Part shown: one piece after another, positions 8,575 through 17,583 of the stretch
Layout of the letters: each line of letters opens with the position of its first letter
How positions within the stretch are numbered: position 1 is the first letter of the stretch
The notes under the pieces: generated by a model
What the model was told of the DNA's origin: nothing
The model's input: only the letters and a program-made list of their open reading frames with translations
Databases searched by the model: none
Program-made: the position numbers and the translations under genes
NCBI RefSeq assembly: GCF_001646655.1
Contig: NZ_LPZN01000002.1
Span: forward strand, 1 to 64,000
Direction of reading: 5' to 3'
DNA length: 64,000 nucleotides
From: Rhodococcus gordoniae
Lineage (GTDB): Bacteria > Actinomycetota > Actinomycetes > Mycobacteriales > Mycobacteriaceae

Positions 8575-10653
8575 TCAGACTCCGATCCGGCCGCCGTCCG
8601 ACTTCCACGCCGCGACCACGGAAGGACGCGGCTGGGAGTCGCCTCCGTCGGGCCAGTGCGAAGCCGGCGACGCCCACGACGCGTCGTCGGTCTCCCCGGG
8701 ATGCTGGACGCACACCACGACACGGCCGTCCTGCACGATCGGACCGCACGTCTCCGCGCCGATCGGCACGGTGAGGAACTGCTTCGTCTCCCCGCGGCGC
8801 GGTCCGTCGAGGACGACGCTGAACAACCCGTCGTTGGAGCCGAGTGCGTTGCCGTCCGTGGAGATCCACAGGTTGCCGTACGAATCGAAGGCCAGGTTGT
8901 CCGGGCACGAGATCGGGCTGACCTGCGACTTGTCGAAACCGCCGAAGTAGGTGTCGGCCTCGTTCGGATCGCCGCACACGAGCAGCAGGGTCCAGGTGAA
9001 GGACGTACCCGCGTGGTCGTCGTCGATCTCGAGAACCTGACCGTTCTTGTTGTTCTCGCGCGGATTCGCCTCGTCCGCCGGCGCCGCTCCGTCGACACCG
9101 CGCTTGGTGTTGTTGGTGAGCGCGACGTAGACCTTGCCGGTGACCGGGTTCGGTTCGAAGTCCTCGGGACGATCCATCTTCGTCGCGCCCACCTTGTCGC
9201 CCGCGAGTCGCGTGAACACCGCGACCTCCTCGGCGCTCATGCCGTCGACCAGTGACTCGGCGCTGCCGTCCTCGTTCGTGCGCAGCAACGCGATCCACTC
9301 GCCCTTACCGCGGAACTCGCCGCCGCTCGGCAGAGTTCCGGATCCGTCGATCGCGTCCGGATGGTCGCCGCTGAGCTTCGCGACGTACAGTGTTCCCGCG
9401 TCGAGCAGGGTCATGTTGTGCCGCATGGCAGCCCGGGATCTTCCGGGTTGGATCCTCCGCGACGACACGAACTTGTACATGTAGTCGAAGCGTTCGTCGT
9501 CGCCGCTGTAGGAGACGACGGTGCCGTCACCGGTGACGTGAACGGTGGCCGCTTCGTGCTTGAACCGTCCGAGGGCGGTGTGCTTGACGGGTACCGAGTT
9601 CGCATCCCACGGGTCGATCTCGACGATCCATCCGAACCGGTTGACCTCGTTGGGTTCTGCTGCGATGTCGAAGCGGGGGTCGAAACGTTCCCACTTCCGT
9701 TCGGTCTCCGTGCCCTCGAGTCCGTACCGGGCGAGACGTTCGGCGGCGACCGGGTCCGTCACGCTCTCGGCGTTGGCGAAGTACTGATCGAAATTCTCCT
9801 CGCCGGACAGCACGGTGCCCCAGGGCGTGAGACCACCGGCGCAGTTGTTGAACGTCCCGGCGACCCGCGTGCCGGTCGGGTCGGCGGAGGTCTTCAGCAG
9901 GTCGCTGCCCGCGGCCGGTCCCGTGAGGAGAAATGGTGTGGTTCCGGTGATTCGACGGTTGTACTCACCGAATTCCGGTGTCAGACGACCGGTCCCTGGT
10001 TCACCCTTCACTTGGACCACCGACAGTCCGTGACCCGCGATGCCGATGCGTACCTGTTCCTCGGTGGGGGAATCCGCGTCGTAGTCGGCGAACATGAAAG
10101 GCTCGGTGGTGTATTCGTGATTGACGACGAGCAGATGGGTGTCGGGCCTGCCGTCCACCGGCAGCAGACCGGCGAAGTCGTTGTTGAACCCGAACTGCTT
10201 CTCCTGAGCGGCGGCCGTCTGACTGCCGATGTCGAAGGCCGGAGCGTCGGGCAACACCGGGTCGCCCCAGCGGATGACGACCTCCTGCTCGTAGCCGTCC
10301 GGAACCGTCACCGCGTCATCGGTGTTCGGGGCCACGGCGGTGAAGTTCGTGCCGTCCGGCACCGGACCGAGATCATCCGCGCCCGCTGCGTCGCTGCTGG
10401 CAGCCGCGGCGGAATCGTCCGCGCAGGCCGTCAGTACACCACCGGCACCGACGGCGAGCACCGCCATGGCACCACCCCGCAGCACCCCGCGACGCGAGAC
10501 GGCGGCTCGAACGATGTCGCCGAAGTACTCACCGCGCGAGGTGTTGGGAACTGCGTGCGAACAGGCGTCCCCGCACTTGTACTTGCAGGTGATGTTCGAG
10601 CGCGACGATATGCCGTCGTGCGTGACGAACAGGGGCAGGATCCTACGGGCCAC
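8575..10653 (-). CDS. PhoX-family (DUF839) secreted phosphatase-like protein
   Basis: 692 residues from the GTG at 10653, which has AGGAG 7-8 nt upstream. After a short Cys-containing N-terminus (CKYKCGDAC) comes a Tat signal with SRRGVLR and a hydrophobic stretch ending LTAC, a possible lipobox. The rest is a DUF839/PhoX beta-propeller: GVLTPWGTVLSGEENFDQYF-like and EIDPWD motifs, then PEDFEPNP and NPRENNKNGQVLEI. PhoX enzymes are Ca/Fe-dependent alkaline phosphatases exported folded by Tat. Phosphate regulation is likely, but I could not identify a Pho box in the 129-bp upstream gap. Confidence 0.88.
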   Translation of the reverse strand: MARRILPLFVTHDGISSRSNITCKYKCGDACSHAVPNTSRGEYFGDIVRAAVSRRGVLRGGAMAVLAVGAGGVLTACADDSAAAASSDAAGADDLGPVPDGTNFTAVAPNTDDAVTVPDGYEQEVVIRWGDPVLPDAPAFDIGSQTAAAQEKQFGFNNDFAGLLPVDGRPDTHLLVVNHEYTTEPFMFADYDADSPTEEQVRIGIAGHGLSVVQVKGEPGTGRLTPEFGEYNRRITGTTPFLLTGPAAGSDLLKTSADPTGTRVAGTFNNCAGGLTPWGTVLSGEENFDQYFANAESVTDPVAAERLARYGLEGTETERKWERFDPRFDIAAEPNEVNRFGWIVEIDPWDANSVPVKHTALGRFKHEAATVHVTGDGTVVSYSGDDERFDYMYKFVSSRRIQPGRSRAAMRHNMTLLDAGTLYVAKLSGDHPDAIDGSGTLPSGGEFRGKGEWIALLRTNEDGSAESLVDGMSAEEVAVFTRLAGDKVGATKMDRPEDFEPNPVTGKVYVALTNNTKRGVDGAAPADEANPRENNKNGQVLEIDDDHAGTSFTWTLLLVCGDPNEADTYFGGFDKSQVSPISCPDNLAFDSYGNLWISTDGNALGSNDGLFSVVLDGPRRGETKQFLTVPIGAETCGPIVQDGRVVVCVQHPGETDDASWASPASHWPDGGDSQPRPSVVAAWKSDGGRIGV

Positions 10654-10782
10654 GACTATCTCCTCGGAATCGGTTCGACGCGGGAACCGTAGGAGCATCA
10701 GGCGAGTCGGACGGAACGAGAAGGTGAACACCCGATGAGCATTCGGCTGCCGTGAGACGGCAATCACAGGAGGGGAGCGAAC

Positions 10783-12012
10783 TCAGCCCGGGGCGATGCG
10801 GTCCAGGTCCATGATCGGCCGTACGCCGGGACGTTCGCCGTCGAAGAACTCGTCCGGTGGTTGCTCGTCCTCGTCCTGCATCTCGCCGGGTCTCGCGTCG
10901 ACGAACGGCACCACCCGGTCGGCGATCGCGTCGTTGTACGAGTCGGGTGCGCGGATGGGATCGGCGTGCCCGGTGCGGTCGAGTTTCGACACCAGAAGGG
11001 TGCCGTCGATACCACCCGATTGGTCGACGAGAATCCGGTGACTGTACTCGACGTCCACGACAGTGTCGGCCGATGCATTCCGTGGTCGGAGGAACACCAC
11101 GGCGGGCCGGATCTTGTCGCCGCGCTCGTCGGCCAGTGCCTTCAGGTTGTCCACCGCGCCGGACGCGACGATCGCCCGGAACTGCGACTCGATCAACCCG
11201 TTGCTCGCCGCGTCCGTCGAGAAGATCTTGTCGTGCAGCACCTCGGTCGCGGCCTTCCTCAATTCCTCGGTGTCGATCCGGCGGTACCGCCGCTCGGAAG
11301 GAACGACGAAGCGATCCTTCCGGGCGACGATCTCGACGAGCATCCGCATGCTGCGGCTCTCCCGCGCACCCGGCAACCAGCCGATCCAGCGCAGCAGATC
11401 CTCACCGGCATCGCGTGCGCCGGCCCGGACGGCGTGCAGGTCCAGCGGCGTGCAGTCCAGGATCACACCGGTCACCTCCAGCGAGGTGTCCTGGTACAGA
11501 TGCTGGGCGACCTCGAGCGCGATGATCCCGCCCATGCTGTGCCCCGTGAGCACGATGTTCTCTATGCCGGTCCACGCCGCACGCTCCTGGATCAGGCGGC
11601 TGACGACGGCGGTGTCGAGACCACTGTTGTCGTACTCGACCGCCCACACCTGTCCGAGTTCGCTCAGTGCGGGCAGCGCCGTGGCGGTGTCGGTCGCGTC
11701 GAGGTTGCCGAGACCCACGAGATCGACCACGGCCGTGTCGCGATCCTCCCGTGCCGCCGCGTCGTATATCGGATGCAGCTGAGGTCGGGTGAGGGCGAGC
11801 CGCTCACGGACCGGCGTGACGTCCCACGCCCAGTACTGGGTGAACAGGGCGACGAGTGGGAGCGCCGCGACGGCCGTGCGTGCGAGAGCTCGCCGGAGCC
11901 GACCGAACCGGACCCAGTGATGTCCGGTGCGAGTGTCGCGGAGACGGCGCCGCCGGCGACTGTCGTCCCAGTCGTCGGCGGTGCAGGGCGGAAGCCATGG
12001 TGCGTTCGACAT
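10783..12012 (-). CDS. membrane-anchored alpha/beta hydrolase
   Basis: 409 residues. An Arg-rich N-terminus precedes one transmembrane segment (about residues 44-62, ending in FTQYWAW), then an alpha/beta hydrolase domain with nucleophile elbow TGHSMGG and a downstream histidine in DRTGHADPI. The C-terminus is acidic (EMQDEDEQPPDEFF). The catalytic domain is probably outside the membrane. The esterase or lipase substrate is unknown. It is transcribed with or just before phoX, 129 bp apart, and lies 28 bp after the LLM oxidoreductase. Confidence 0.75.
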   Translation of the reverse strand: MSNAPWLPPCTADDWDDSRRRRRLRDTRTGHHWVRFGRLRRALARTAVAALPLVALFTQYWAWDVTPVRERLALTRPQLHPIYDAAAREDRDTAVVDLVGLGNLDATDTATALPALSELGQVWAVEYDNSGLDTAVVSRLIQERAAWTGIENIVLTGHSMGGIIALEVAQHLYQDTSLEVTGVILDCTPLDLHAVRAGARDAGEDLLRWIGWLPGARESRSMRMLVEIVARKDRFVVPSERRYRRIDTEELRKAATEVLHDKIFSTDAASNGLIESQFRAIVASGAVDNLKALADERGDKIRPAVVFLRPRNASADTVVDVEYSHRILVDQSGGIDGTLLVSKLDRTGHADPIRAPDSYNDAIADRVVPFVDARPGEMQDEDEQPPDEFFDGERPGVRPIMDLDRIAPG

Positions 12013-12040
12013 GCACCACCGATGGTACTGACGACGAAGA

Positions 12041-12835
12041 TCAGCTGAGCCCTGTCAGCGGCGGTGCGGAGTTCTCGTCGCGCCATGCGATCGCTTCCCG
12101 CAATTCGTCGAGATCGTAGTCGGGACCGCCGACACCCACGGTGAACTGGGTGATACCGAGATCGACATAGGACGGTGCGGCCTCGGCGCCGGGCCACGAG
12201 GTGGACCGTTCGATCTCCTCGGGACGACGACCGGCGTCGGCGCAGCGCTGCGCGAGGATCTCGGACTTCTCGGCGTGCGTCTCCATCTCGCCGAAGCTGT
12301 GCCAGATGTCGGCGTACTTCGCGACCATCGGCAGTGTCTTCTTCGGGCCGCCGCCACCGATCAGGATGGGAATGTGCCGGGTGGGCTGTGGGTTCAGCTT
12401 GCCGAGGCGGTTCACGATGCGGGGCATGTACTCGGCGAGCAGGTCGAGGCGGGAACCCTTGGTGCCGAATTCGTAGCCGTACTCGTCGTAGTCCTTCTCG
12501 AACCAGCCCGAGCCGATGCCGAGGATGAGACGGCCGCCGCTGATGTGGTCGACGGTGCGGGCCATGTCGGCGAGCAGGTCGGGGTTGCGGTAGCCGCCTC
12601 CGGTGACCAGGGCGCCGATCTCCACGCGTTCGGTCTGCTCGGCCCAGGCGCCGAGCATCGTCCAACATTCGAAGTGGGCGCCGTCGGGGTCGCCGTAGAG
12701 CGGGTAGAAGTGGTCCCAGTTGAACACGATGTCGACGCCGGCGTCCTCGGCGCGGAGCACGGTGTCGCGGATGACGCCGTAGTCGGGTTGCTGCTGGGGC
12801 TGAAGTTGGAGTCCGATGCGAATGGGGCGCGTCAT
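12041..12835 (-). CDS. LLM-class, F420-dependent-type oxidoreductase
   Basis: 264 residues of the luciferase-like monooxygenase superfamily, F420-dependent branch. Motifs are IRIGLQLQPQ at the start, FNWDHFYPLYG, GALVTGGGYRNPDLLADM, HISGGRLILGIGSGWF and PILIGGGGPKKTLP. Mycobacteriales use many such enzymes with F420H2 for hydride transfer. ATG at 12833-12835 is preferred over a GTG three codons upstream. It sits 10 bp after the TetR gene on the same strand and may be cotranscribed with it. Confidence 0.85.
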   Translation of the reverse strand: MTRPIRIGLQLQPQQQPDYGVIRDTVLRAEDAGVDIVFNWDHFYPLYGDPDGAHFECWTMLGAWAEQTERVEIGALVTGGGYRNPDLLADMARTVDHISGGRLILGIGSGWFEKDYDEYGYEFGTKGSRLDLLAEYMPRIVNRLGKLNPQPTRHIPILIGGGGPKKTLPMVAKYADIWHSFGEMETHAEKSEILAQRCADAGRRPEEIERSTSWPGAEAAPSYVDLGITQFTVGVGGPDYDLDELREAIAWRDENSAPPLTGLS

Positions 12836-12845
12836 GGAGTCCACG

Positions 12846-13472
12846 TTAGGGCAACATCTCGTATCGTCGCCCGAGTTCTCGCAGGAAGGACTCGAGAACG
12901 AGGTCGAAGCTCTCGGCGTCGATCTCGGCTGCGTACTCGCGGAGCCGATGCGCCTGTGACAGATGCGGATACCGCTCGTTGTAGGTGTCGATGTGATCGT
13001 CGAACCCCCCCGCGAACGACGTGATCGCGGAGCCGATGACGATGTACTTGATCGAGGCGCCGATCATCGTCGCGAACCGTGGTGGCCAGCCGGCGCGCGT
13101 GAGACCGCCGTGGATGGCGTCGGACGCCTGGAGGGAGACGGGCCGGGTGCCGGGGCTCGCGGCGAGGAAGGGAACCATGTTCGGGTGCGCGGCGAGCGCG
13201 TCCCGGTAGGTACGGGCCCACCGGCGTAGCGCTTCCTGCCAGTCGTCCCCGGCGAACGCGCTGACGTCGACCGATTCGCCGATGGCATCGGCGATGTCGT
13301 CGAGCAGCTGTTCCTTGGTGGAGTAGTGGCTGTAGAGCGACGGGGCGCGCACACCGAGTTCGGTGGCGATCCGGCGCATCGACACGGCGTCGAGGCCGTG
13401 TTCGTCCACGAGTCGCAGCGTGACGTCGCGGATGAGTTCACGGCTGAGCAGAGGCGTGCGGGGGCGCGCCAT
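12846..13472 (-). CDS. TetR family transcriptional regulator
   Basis: 208 residues. The N-terminal helix-turn-helix reads LDAVSMRRIATELGVRAPSLYSHY, a canonical TetR DNA-binding domain. The ~150-residue C-terminal half is a TetR_C-type ligand domain. It is divergent from the acyl-CoA dehydrogenase pair, with a clean inverted repeat in the 102-bp gap, so it very likely represses that operon and itself. The ligand is probably an acyl-CoA or related metabolite (inference from the target genes). Confidence 0.88.
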   Translation of the reverse strand: MARPRTPLLSRELIRDVTLRLVDEHGLDAVSMRRIATELGVRAPSLYSHYSTKEQLLDDIADAIGESVDVSAFAGDDWQEALRRWARTYRDALAAHPNMVPFLAASPGTRPVSLQASDAIHGGLTRAGWPPRFATMIGASIKYIVIGSAITSFAGGFDDHIDTYNERYPHLSQAHRLREYAAEIDAESFDLVLESFLRELGRRYEMLP

Positions 13473-13503
13473 CCGTGGTCCTCCTTACGGGCAGGCCTGG
13501 ACG

Positions 13504-13525
13504 AACTAACGATGTAAGGTTAGTT
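13504..13525. promoter_or_regulatory. candidate TetR operator upstream of FadE pair
   Basis: A perfect 7-bp inverted repeat, AACTAAC (13504-13510) and GTTAGTT (13519-13525), with 8 nt between. It lies centrally between the divergent TetR (start 13472) and acyl-CoA dehydrogenase (start 13575) genes. Confidence 0.65.
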
Positions 13526-13574
13526 TGGAATCGCGAGAAGCGCTACGGCGCCGGCATCCCTGGAAGGTCTCTCC

Positions 13575-14744
13575 ATGAACCTGAAGCTCACCGAGGAGGA
13601 GCGCGCGTTCCGCGACGAGCTGCGCACCTTCTTCACCACCGAGATCCCCGCCGACGTGCGCGCGAAGACCGCGTCCGGCACCCCGCTGGGCAAGGACGAC
13701 TTCGTTGCCGTCCAGCGCATCCTGCATTCGCGGGGCCTCGCCGTTCCCAACTGGCCCGTCGAATGGGGTGGCCAGGACTGGACGCCGATGCAGCGCAATA
13801 TCTGGCTCAGCGAGCTGCAACTCGCCTCGGTGCCCGATCCGCTGCCGTTCAACGCGTCGATGATCGGCCCGGTCATCGCCCAGTTCGGTTCGCAGGAGAT
13901 GAAGGAACGCTTCCTTCCCGCCACCGCGAACCTCGACATCTGGTGGTGCCAAGGCTTCTCCGAGCCCGAGGCCGGCTCCGATCTCGCCTCCCTCAAGACC
14001 CGCGCCGTCCGCGACGGTGACGACTACATCGTCAACGGGCAGAAGACGTGGACGACGCTCGCCCAGCACGCCGACTGGATCTTCTGCCTCGTGCGCACCG
14101 ATCCGAATGCGAAGAAGCAGGCCGGTATCTCGATGCTGCTCTTCCCGATGGACACCCCCGGTGTCACCCGTCGCCCGATCAAGTTGATCGACGGAAGCTA
14201 CGAGGTCAACGAGGTCTTCTTCGAAGACGTGCGGGTTCCCGCAGAGAACCTCGTCGGCGAGGAGAACACCGGCTGGACACAGGCGAAGTTCCTGCTCGGC
14301 AACGAGCGCACCGGCATCGCCCGCGTCGGCGCCACCAAGGTGAAGCTCGCCCGTGCGAAGTCCCTCGCGGCCGAGACCCGCCTCGGGGGCGGATCACTGC
14401 TCGACGATCCGATCTTCGCGGCACGTCTGGCCGAACTCGAGAACGAACTGCTGGCTCTCGAGCTCACCCAGCTGCGCGTCGTCGCCGGGTCGGCCGACGG
14501 CAAGCCCAACCCGGCGTCGTCGCTGCTCAAGATGCGCGGTTCCGAGCTGCAGCAGGCCGCGACCGAGCTGCTCGTCGACATCGCCGGCCCCGATTCGCTA
14601 CCCGCCGGTGAAGCCGATATCGACTCGCCCGACTGGGCCCGGCTCACGACGCCGACCTACCTCAACAACCGCAAGGTCACCATCTACGGTGGATCGAACG
14701 AGGTCCAGCGTTCGATCATCGCTTCCTCGATTCTCGGACTGTGA
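13575..14744 (+). CDS. acyl-CoA dehydrogenase, first subunit of a FadE pair
   Basis: 389 residues with a complete acyl-CoA dehydrogenase fold: WWCQGFSEPEAGSDLAS for flavin/substrate contacts, GQKTWTTLAQ, and the C-terminal IYGGSNEVQRSIIASSILGL. In the usual YEG motif that holds the catalytic Glu there is Gly here (IYGGS), as in many actinobacterial alpha2beta2 FadEs whose base lies elsewhere; NERTGIA is a candidate position. An 11-bp gap and shared strand with the next FadE point to a heteromeric enzyme. Such pairs often act on steroid or branched CoA esters, which I cannot verify here. Confidence 0.9.
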   Translation: MNLKLTEEERAFRDELRTFFTTEIPADVRAKTASGTPLGKDDFVAVQRILHSRGLAVPNWPVEWGGQDWTPMQRNIWLSELQLASVPDPLPFNASMIGPVIAQFGSQEMKERFLPATANLDIWWCQGFSEPEAGSDLASLKTRAVRDGDDYIVNGQKTWTTLAQHADWIFCLVRTDPNAKKQAGISMLLFPMDTPGVTRRPIKLIDGSYEVNEVFFEDVRVPAENLVGEENTGWTQAKFLLGNERTGIARVGATKVKLARAKSLAAETRLGGGSLLDDPIFAARLAELENELLALELTQLRVVAGSADGKPNPASSLLKMRGSELQQAATELLVDIAGPDSLPAGEADIDSPDWARLTTPTYLNNRKVTIYGGSNEVQRSIIASSILGL

Positions 14745-14754
14745 GGCCCCGGAC

Positions 14755-15891
14755 ATGAATTTCGAACTCGACACCGAACAGGACATGCTTCGCGCGACCG
14801 TCCGCGACCTGCTCTCGGGCGCGTACGACATCGAGTCGCGCAACCGGGTGGCCGAGAGCGACCTGGGATGGAACCGCGACGTGTGGAAGCAGCTCGCCGA
14901 ACTCGGCGTGCTCGGTCTGCCCTTCGCCGAGGAACACGGCGGTATGGGGGCCGGACCGGTGGAGGTCATGGCCGTCATGACCGAGATCGGTCGTGCCCTC
15001 GCGCCGGAGCCCGTGCTCGACTGCGTCTACCTGCCCGGCCGCCTCGTCGCCGAGATCGGCAGCGACGCGCAGCGCTCGGATATCGTTCCGCGACTGTCCG
15101 AGGGCACCGCGCTGCTGGCGTTCGCACACGACGAACCGGGCAGCCGCTGGCCGCACACCGAGGTGGCCACCACCGCAGCGCGCGACGGCGACTCCTGGAC
15201 GTTGTCCGGACGTAAGAACCCTGTGCTGCACGGTGATTGCGCCGACACGCTGATCGTCTCCGCGAAGCTCCCCGAAGGCGGCATCGGCCTGTTCGTCGTC
15301 GACGCCGGAGCCGACGGTCTCACCCGTACGCCCTACCGCACCCACGACGGGCGTCGCGGCGCGCAGGTCGTGCTCGAGAACGTCGCGGCCACCCCGCTCG
15401 GTGAGGCGGTCGACGCGTCGGCAGCGATCACCGCAGCTCAGGTGCACGCGCAGGCGGCGCTGTGCGCCGAGGTGGTCGGAGCTCTCGACTCCTCGGTGCA
15501 GCTGACGACGGGTTACCTGAAGCAGCGCAAGCAGTTCGGTGTGCCGCTGTCGATGTTCCAAGCGCTCACCCACCGCGCCGCCGACATGTACGTGCTGTAC
15601 GAGCTGGCGTCGAGCATGAGCCTGTACGCGACGATGGCACTCGCCGACGGCATCGTCGATCCGGCGATCGCGTCGCGTGCCAAGCTGCAGGTCGGCCGGT
15701 CCGCACGCAAGATCGGTCAGGAGGCGGTACAGATGCACGGTGGCATCGGTGTCACGGCCGAGCACTCCATCGGTCACTACCTCAGCCGCCTGACCGCGAT
15801 CGAGCACACCCTCGGCACCATGGACGATCACCTGCGGGTGCTCGCCGGCGGCCTGAAGGACTACGAGCTCGTGGAGATCGCCGGAATGTGA
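14755..15891 (+). CDS. acyl-CoA dehydrogenase, second subunit of a FadE pair
   Basis: 378 residues and shorter than the partner. It has ACAD N-terminal helices (FELDTEQDMLRATVRDLL), LPFAEEHGGMG, a divergent middle domain (AFAHDEPGSRWPHTE), KQRKQFGVPLSMFQAL and the FAD-contact VQMHGGIGVTAEH. The EPEAGSD motif of the partner is weakly kept and the C-terminal glutamate motif is missing. This fits the second subunit of an alpha2beta2 FadE. It begins 10 bp after the first FadE stop and ends 10 bp before the convergent gvpK, with no obvious terminator between. Confidence 0.88.
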   Translation: MNFELDTEQDMLRATVRDLLSGAYDIESRNRVAESDLGWNRDVWKQLAELGVLGLPFAEEHGGMGAGPVEVMAVMTEIGRALAPEPVLDCVYLPGRLVAEIGSDAQRSDIVPRLSEGTALLAFAHDEPGSRWPHTEVATTAARDGDSWTLSGRKNPVLHGDCADTLIVSAKLPEGGIGLFVVDAGADGLTRTPYRTHDGRRGAQVVLENVAATPLGEAVDASAAITAAQVHAQAALCAEVVGALDSSVQLTTGYLKQRKQFGVPLSMFQALTHRAADMYVLYELASSMSLYATMALADGIVDPAIASRAKLQVGRSARKIGQEAVQMHGGIGVTAEHSIGHYLSRLTAIEHTLGTMDDHLRVLAGGLKDYELVEIAGM

Positions 15892-15901
15892 CCGCTCGGG
15901 C

Positions 15902-16195
15902 TCACTCCCGGGGCAGCAGTGTCCCCAGCGGACCGAGATCGATGTTGAGATCCTCGGGGGTGAGCCCGAAATGGTCGCGCAGTTCCGCCATGCGCTGTTC
16001 GAGCAACATCAGAGTCGTTCCGAGACGTTCGATCTGTTCGTCGCTGAGGTCGCCTGCGTCCACGCGGTGCAGTGCCTGACGTTCCATGAGTTGCCGGAGC
16101 AATTCGACGAGTGTGAGCACCAGCGTCACCAGGCCCCGCTCCACGGATTCGGGGTCGGCGTCGATGCGGGAGGGGATGTGTGCGGACTCGCTCAC
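15902..16195 (-). CDS. gvpK: gas vesicle protein GvpK
   Basis: 97 residues from GTG 16195. GvpK features are VERGLVTLVLTLVELLRQLMERQALHRVDAG, then the helical EQIERLGTTLMLLEQRM and FGLTPEDLNIDLGPLGTLL. GvpK is a small accessory protein needed for gas vesicle assembly in most clusters. Its start overlaps the gvpS stop by 4 bp (GTGA). It is the last gene of the operon, immediately convergent with the FadE pair. Confidence 0.92.
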   Translation of the reverse strand: MSESAHIPSRIDADPESVERGLVTLVLTLVELLRQLMERQALHRVDAGDLSDEQIERLGTTLMLLEQRMAELRDHFGLTPEDLNIDLGPLGTLLPRE

Positions 16196-16419
16196 GTGCC
16201 CTCCCGCGCTCCACGCGGAACGGGGGCATCGATCCCCGGTACGGACAGCGTGCTGATCGACGAGATGAGCGCACGCAGCGAGATCCGCACCAGATCGATC
16301 TCCGCGATCGAGAGGGTGATGTCGCCGGTGATGACCACACCTCCGGACAGCACCCGATCCAGCAGATCGATCAGGGCGATCCGCCGCTCCTCGTCCACCG
16401 ACCCGTCGGCGTACCTCAT
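16192..16419 (-). CDS. gvpS: GvpA-like gas vesicle protein GvpS
   Basis: 75 residues of the GvpA/GvpJ fold: a short N-terminus, then LIDLLDRVLSGGVVITGDITLSIAEIDLVRISLRALISS, the paired beta-strand and helix pattern of gas vesicle shell proteins. Actinobacterial clusters place this paralogue next to gvpL and gvpK, where it is called GvpS; it is a minor or tip/assembly component. It overlaps gvpL and gvpK by 4 bp each. Confidence 0.85.
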   Translation of the reverse strand: MRYADGSVDEERRIALIDLLDRVLSGGVVITGDITLSIAEIDLVRISLRALISSISTLSVPGIDAPVPRGAREGT

Positions 16420-17204
16420 GGTGATATCCGTTCTGCTCCCGCGAACGAATAGGGCGGCCACGGCCCACTCGTCTCGAGGCGGATCCCCGAGAATTGCGAT
16501 CCGAGTTCTTCCACTTCGGAACGGAATTCGTCCGTCCGGTCGTCGTCGACGAGATACGTGCCGTTGAGCACCATCCATTCGTGGCTTCCGCTCAGTGCCG
16601 GATCGGTCGGCGCGCCCCGGCGACCCGCCGCCGACGTGCGCAACAATCGGTCGTGGATCTCGTTCGCGCGTGCCGCCGCGTCGCGTTCGACGTTCTCCTG
16701 TGCTGCGAGTTGCGCGCGACGACGGAGCAGATAGGCCGTGCCGCTTCCGGAATCTGCTTCGCCCGAGTCGGATTCGGCGACGGCTGCGGTCAGCGTCTTC
16801 CGGTCCGCGAACGCTTTGACACCCCACTCGGTGCGTCCCGCGACGAGGGTCAGCGCCGACGAGAACTGCTCCTCGTGTTCGGTCAGGAGCGCACGGACCC
16901 GAGCGTCGTCGAGGCAGACGGTCGCAAGCCGGAGCGGTACGACCGATACGTGCCGCGCGAGGCCGGCGACAACCGAATCATGGGCACGCGCCACCCTTTC
17001 CAGCCAGTCCAGGTCCTCGAGATTGCGTGCCAGCGCGGCCTCGCCGAAATCGTCCAGAGGTACCGTTCCGACCACGGCGGTCAATCCCCCCTCGTGCACC
17101 GCACGGACATGTTCTCCGGCCACACCGGAGGCGGCCTCGGTCTCGTCACCGGCGAGCGCCCCGTCGGTCACGGCGTACATCCACACACCCGTCGTCTCAG
17201 TCAC
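16416..17204 (-). CDS. gvpL: gas vesicle protein GvpL/GvpF family (second copy)
   Basis: 262 residues starting at GTG 17204. GvpL/F hallmarks: an N-terminal YAVTDG strand, VVPLRLATVCLDDARVRALL in the first domain (compare VLPLRFGAVL in the other copy), WGVKAF, and YLVDDDRTDEFRSEVEEL with GPWPPYSF at the end. GvpF/L proteins bind GvpA and help nucleate vesicles. It overlaps gvpJ by 8 bp and gvpS by 4 bp. L rather than F is assigned from gene order. Confidence 0.87.
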   Translation of the reverse strand: MTETTGVWMYAVTDGALAGDETEAASGVAGEHVRAVHEGGLTAVVGTVPLDDFGEAALARNLEDLDWLERVARAHDSVVAGLARHVSVVPLRLATVCLDDARVRALLTEHEEQFSSALTLVAGRTEWGVKAFADRKTLTAAVAESDSGEADSGSGTAYLLRRRAQLAAQENVERDAAARANEIHDRLLRTSAAGRRGAPTDPALSGSHEWMVLNGTYLVDDDRTDEFRSEVEELGSQFSGIRLETSGPWPPYSFAGAERISP

Positions 17205-17583
17205 GGTCCTCCTCGTCCACGATCTCCGCCGGTTCCGCTTCCGTGGCCGCCTCGAGTGCGGCCAACCGCTCGCGCAGTTGCCTGTTCTCCAACTCGAGTT
17301 CCGCCCGGCCCGAATCGACCTCGGGTGTACGCGGCTTGCTCGTCAACCACGGATCGCTCTCCCACCAGTCGATTCCGACGGCCTTGGCCGTCTCGAGCGA
17401 GGCGATGACGAGGCGGAGTTTGATGGTGAGAAGTTCGATGTCGAGCAGATTCACCTGGATGTCGCCGGCGATCACCAGTCCCTTGTCGAGGACCCGTTCG
17501 AGGATGTCGCCGAGATTGGTCGATCGTCCGCCGCCCCCGTAGGGTTGCGGCGACGACGTGCCGCCTCCACCCACGACCGTCAT
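17197..17583 (-). CDS. gvpJ: GvpA-like gas vesicle protein GvpJ
   Basis: 128 residues. A Gly-rich N-terminus (about 25 residues) precedes the GvpA-type core (LGDILERVLDKGLVIAGDIQVNLLDIELLTIKLRLVI, split across about residues 26-65). A likely coiled-coil tail follows, with heptad-like AELELENRQLRERLAALEAA. GvpJ is thought to form tips or assembly intermediates. It overlaps the gvpO stop by 4 bp. Confidence 0.87.
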   Translation of the reverse strand: MTVVGGGGTSSPQPYGGGGRSTNLGDILERVLDKGLVIAGDIQVNLLDIELLTIKLRLVIASLETAKAVGIDWWESDPWLTSKPRTPEVDSGRAELELENRQLRERLAALEAATEAEPAEIVDEEDRD

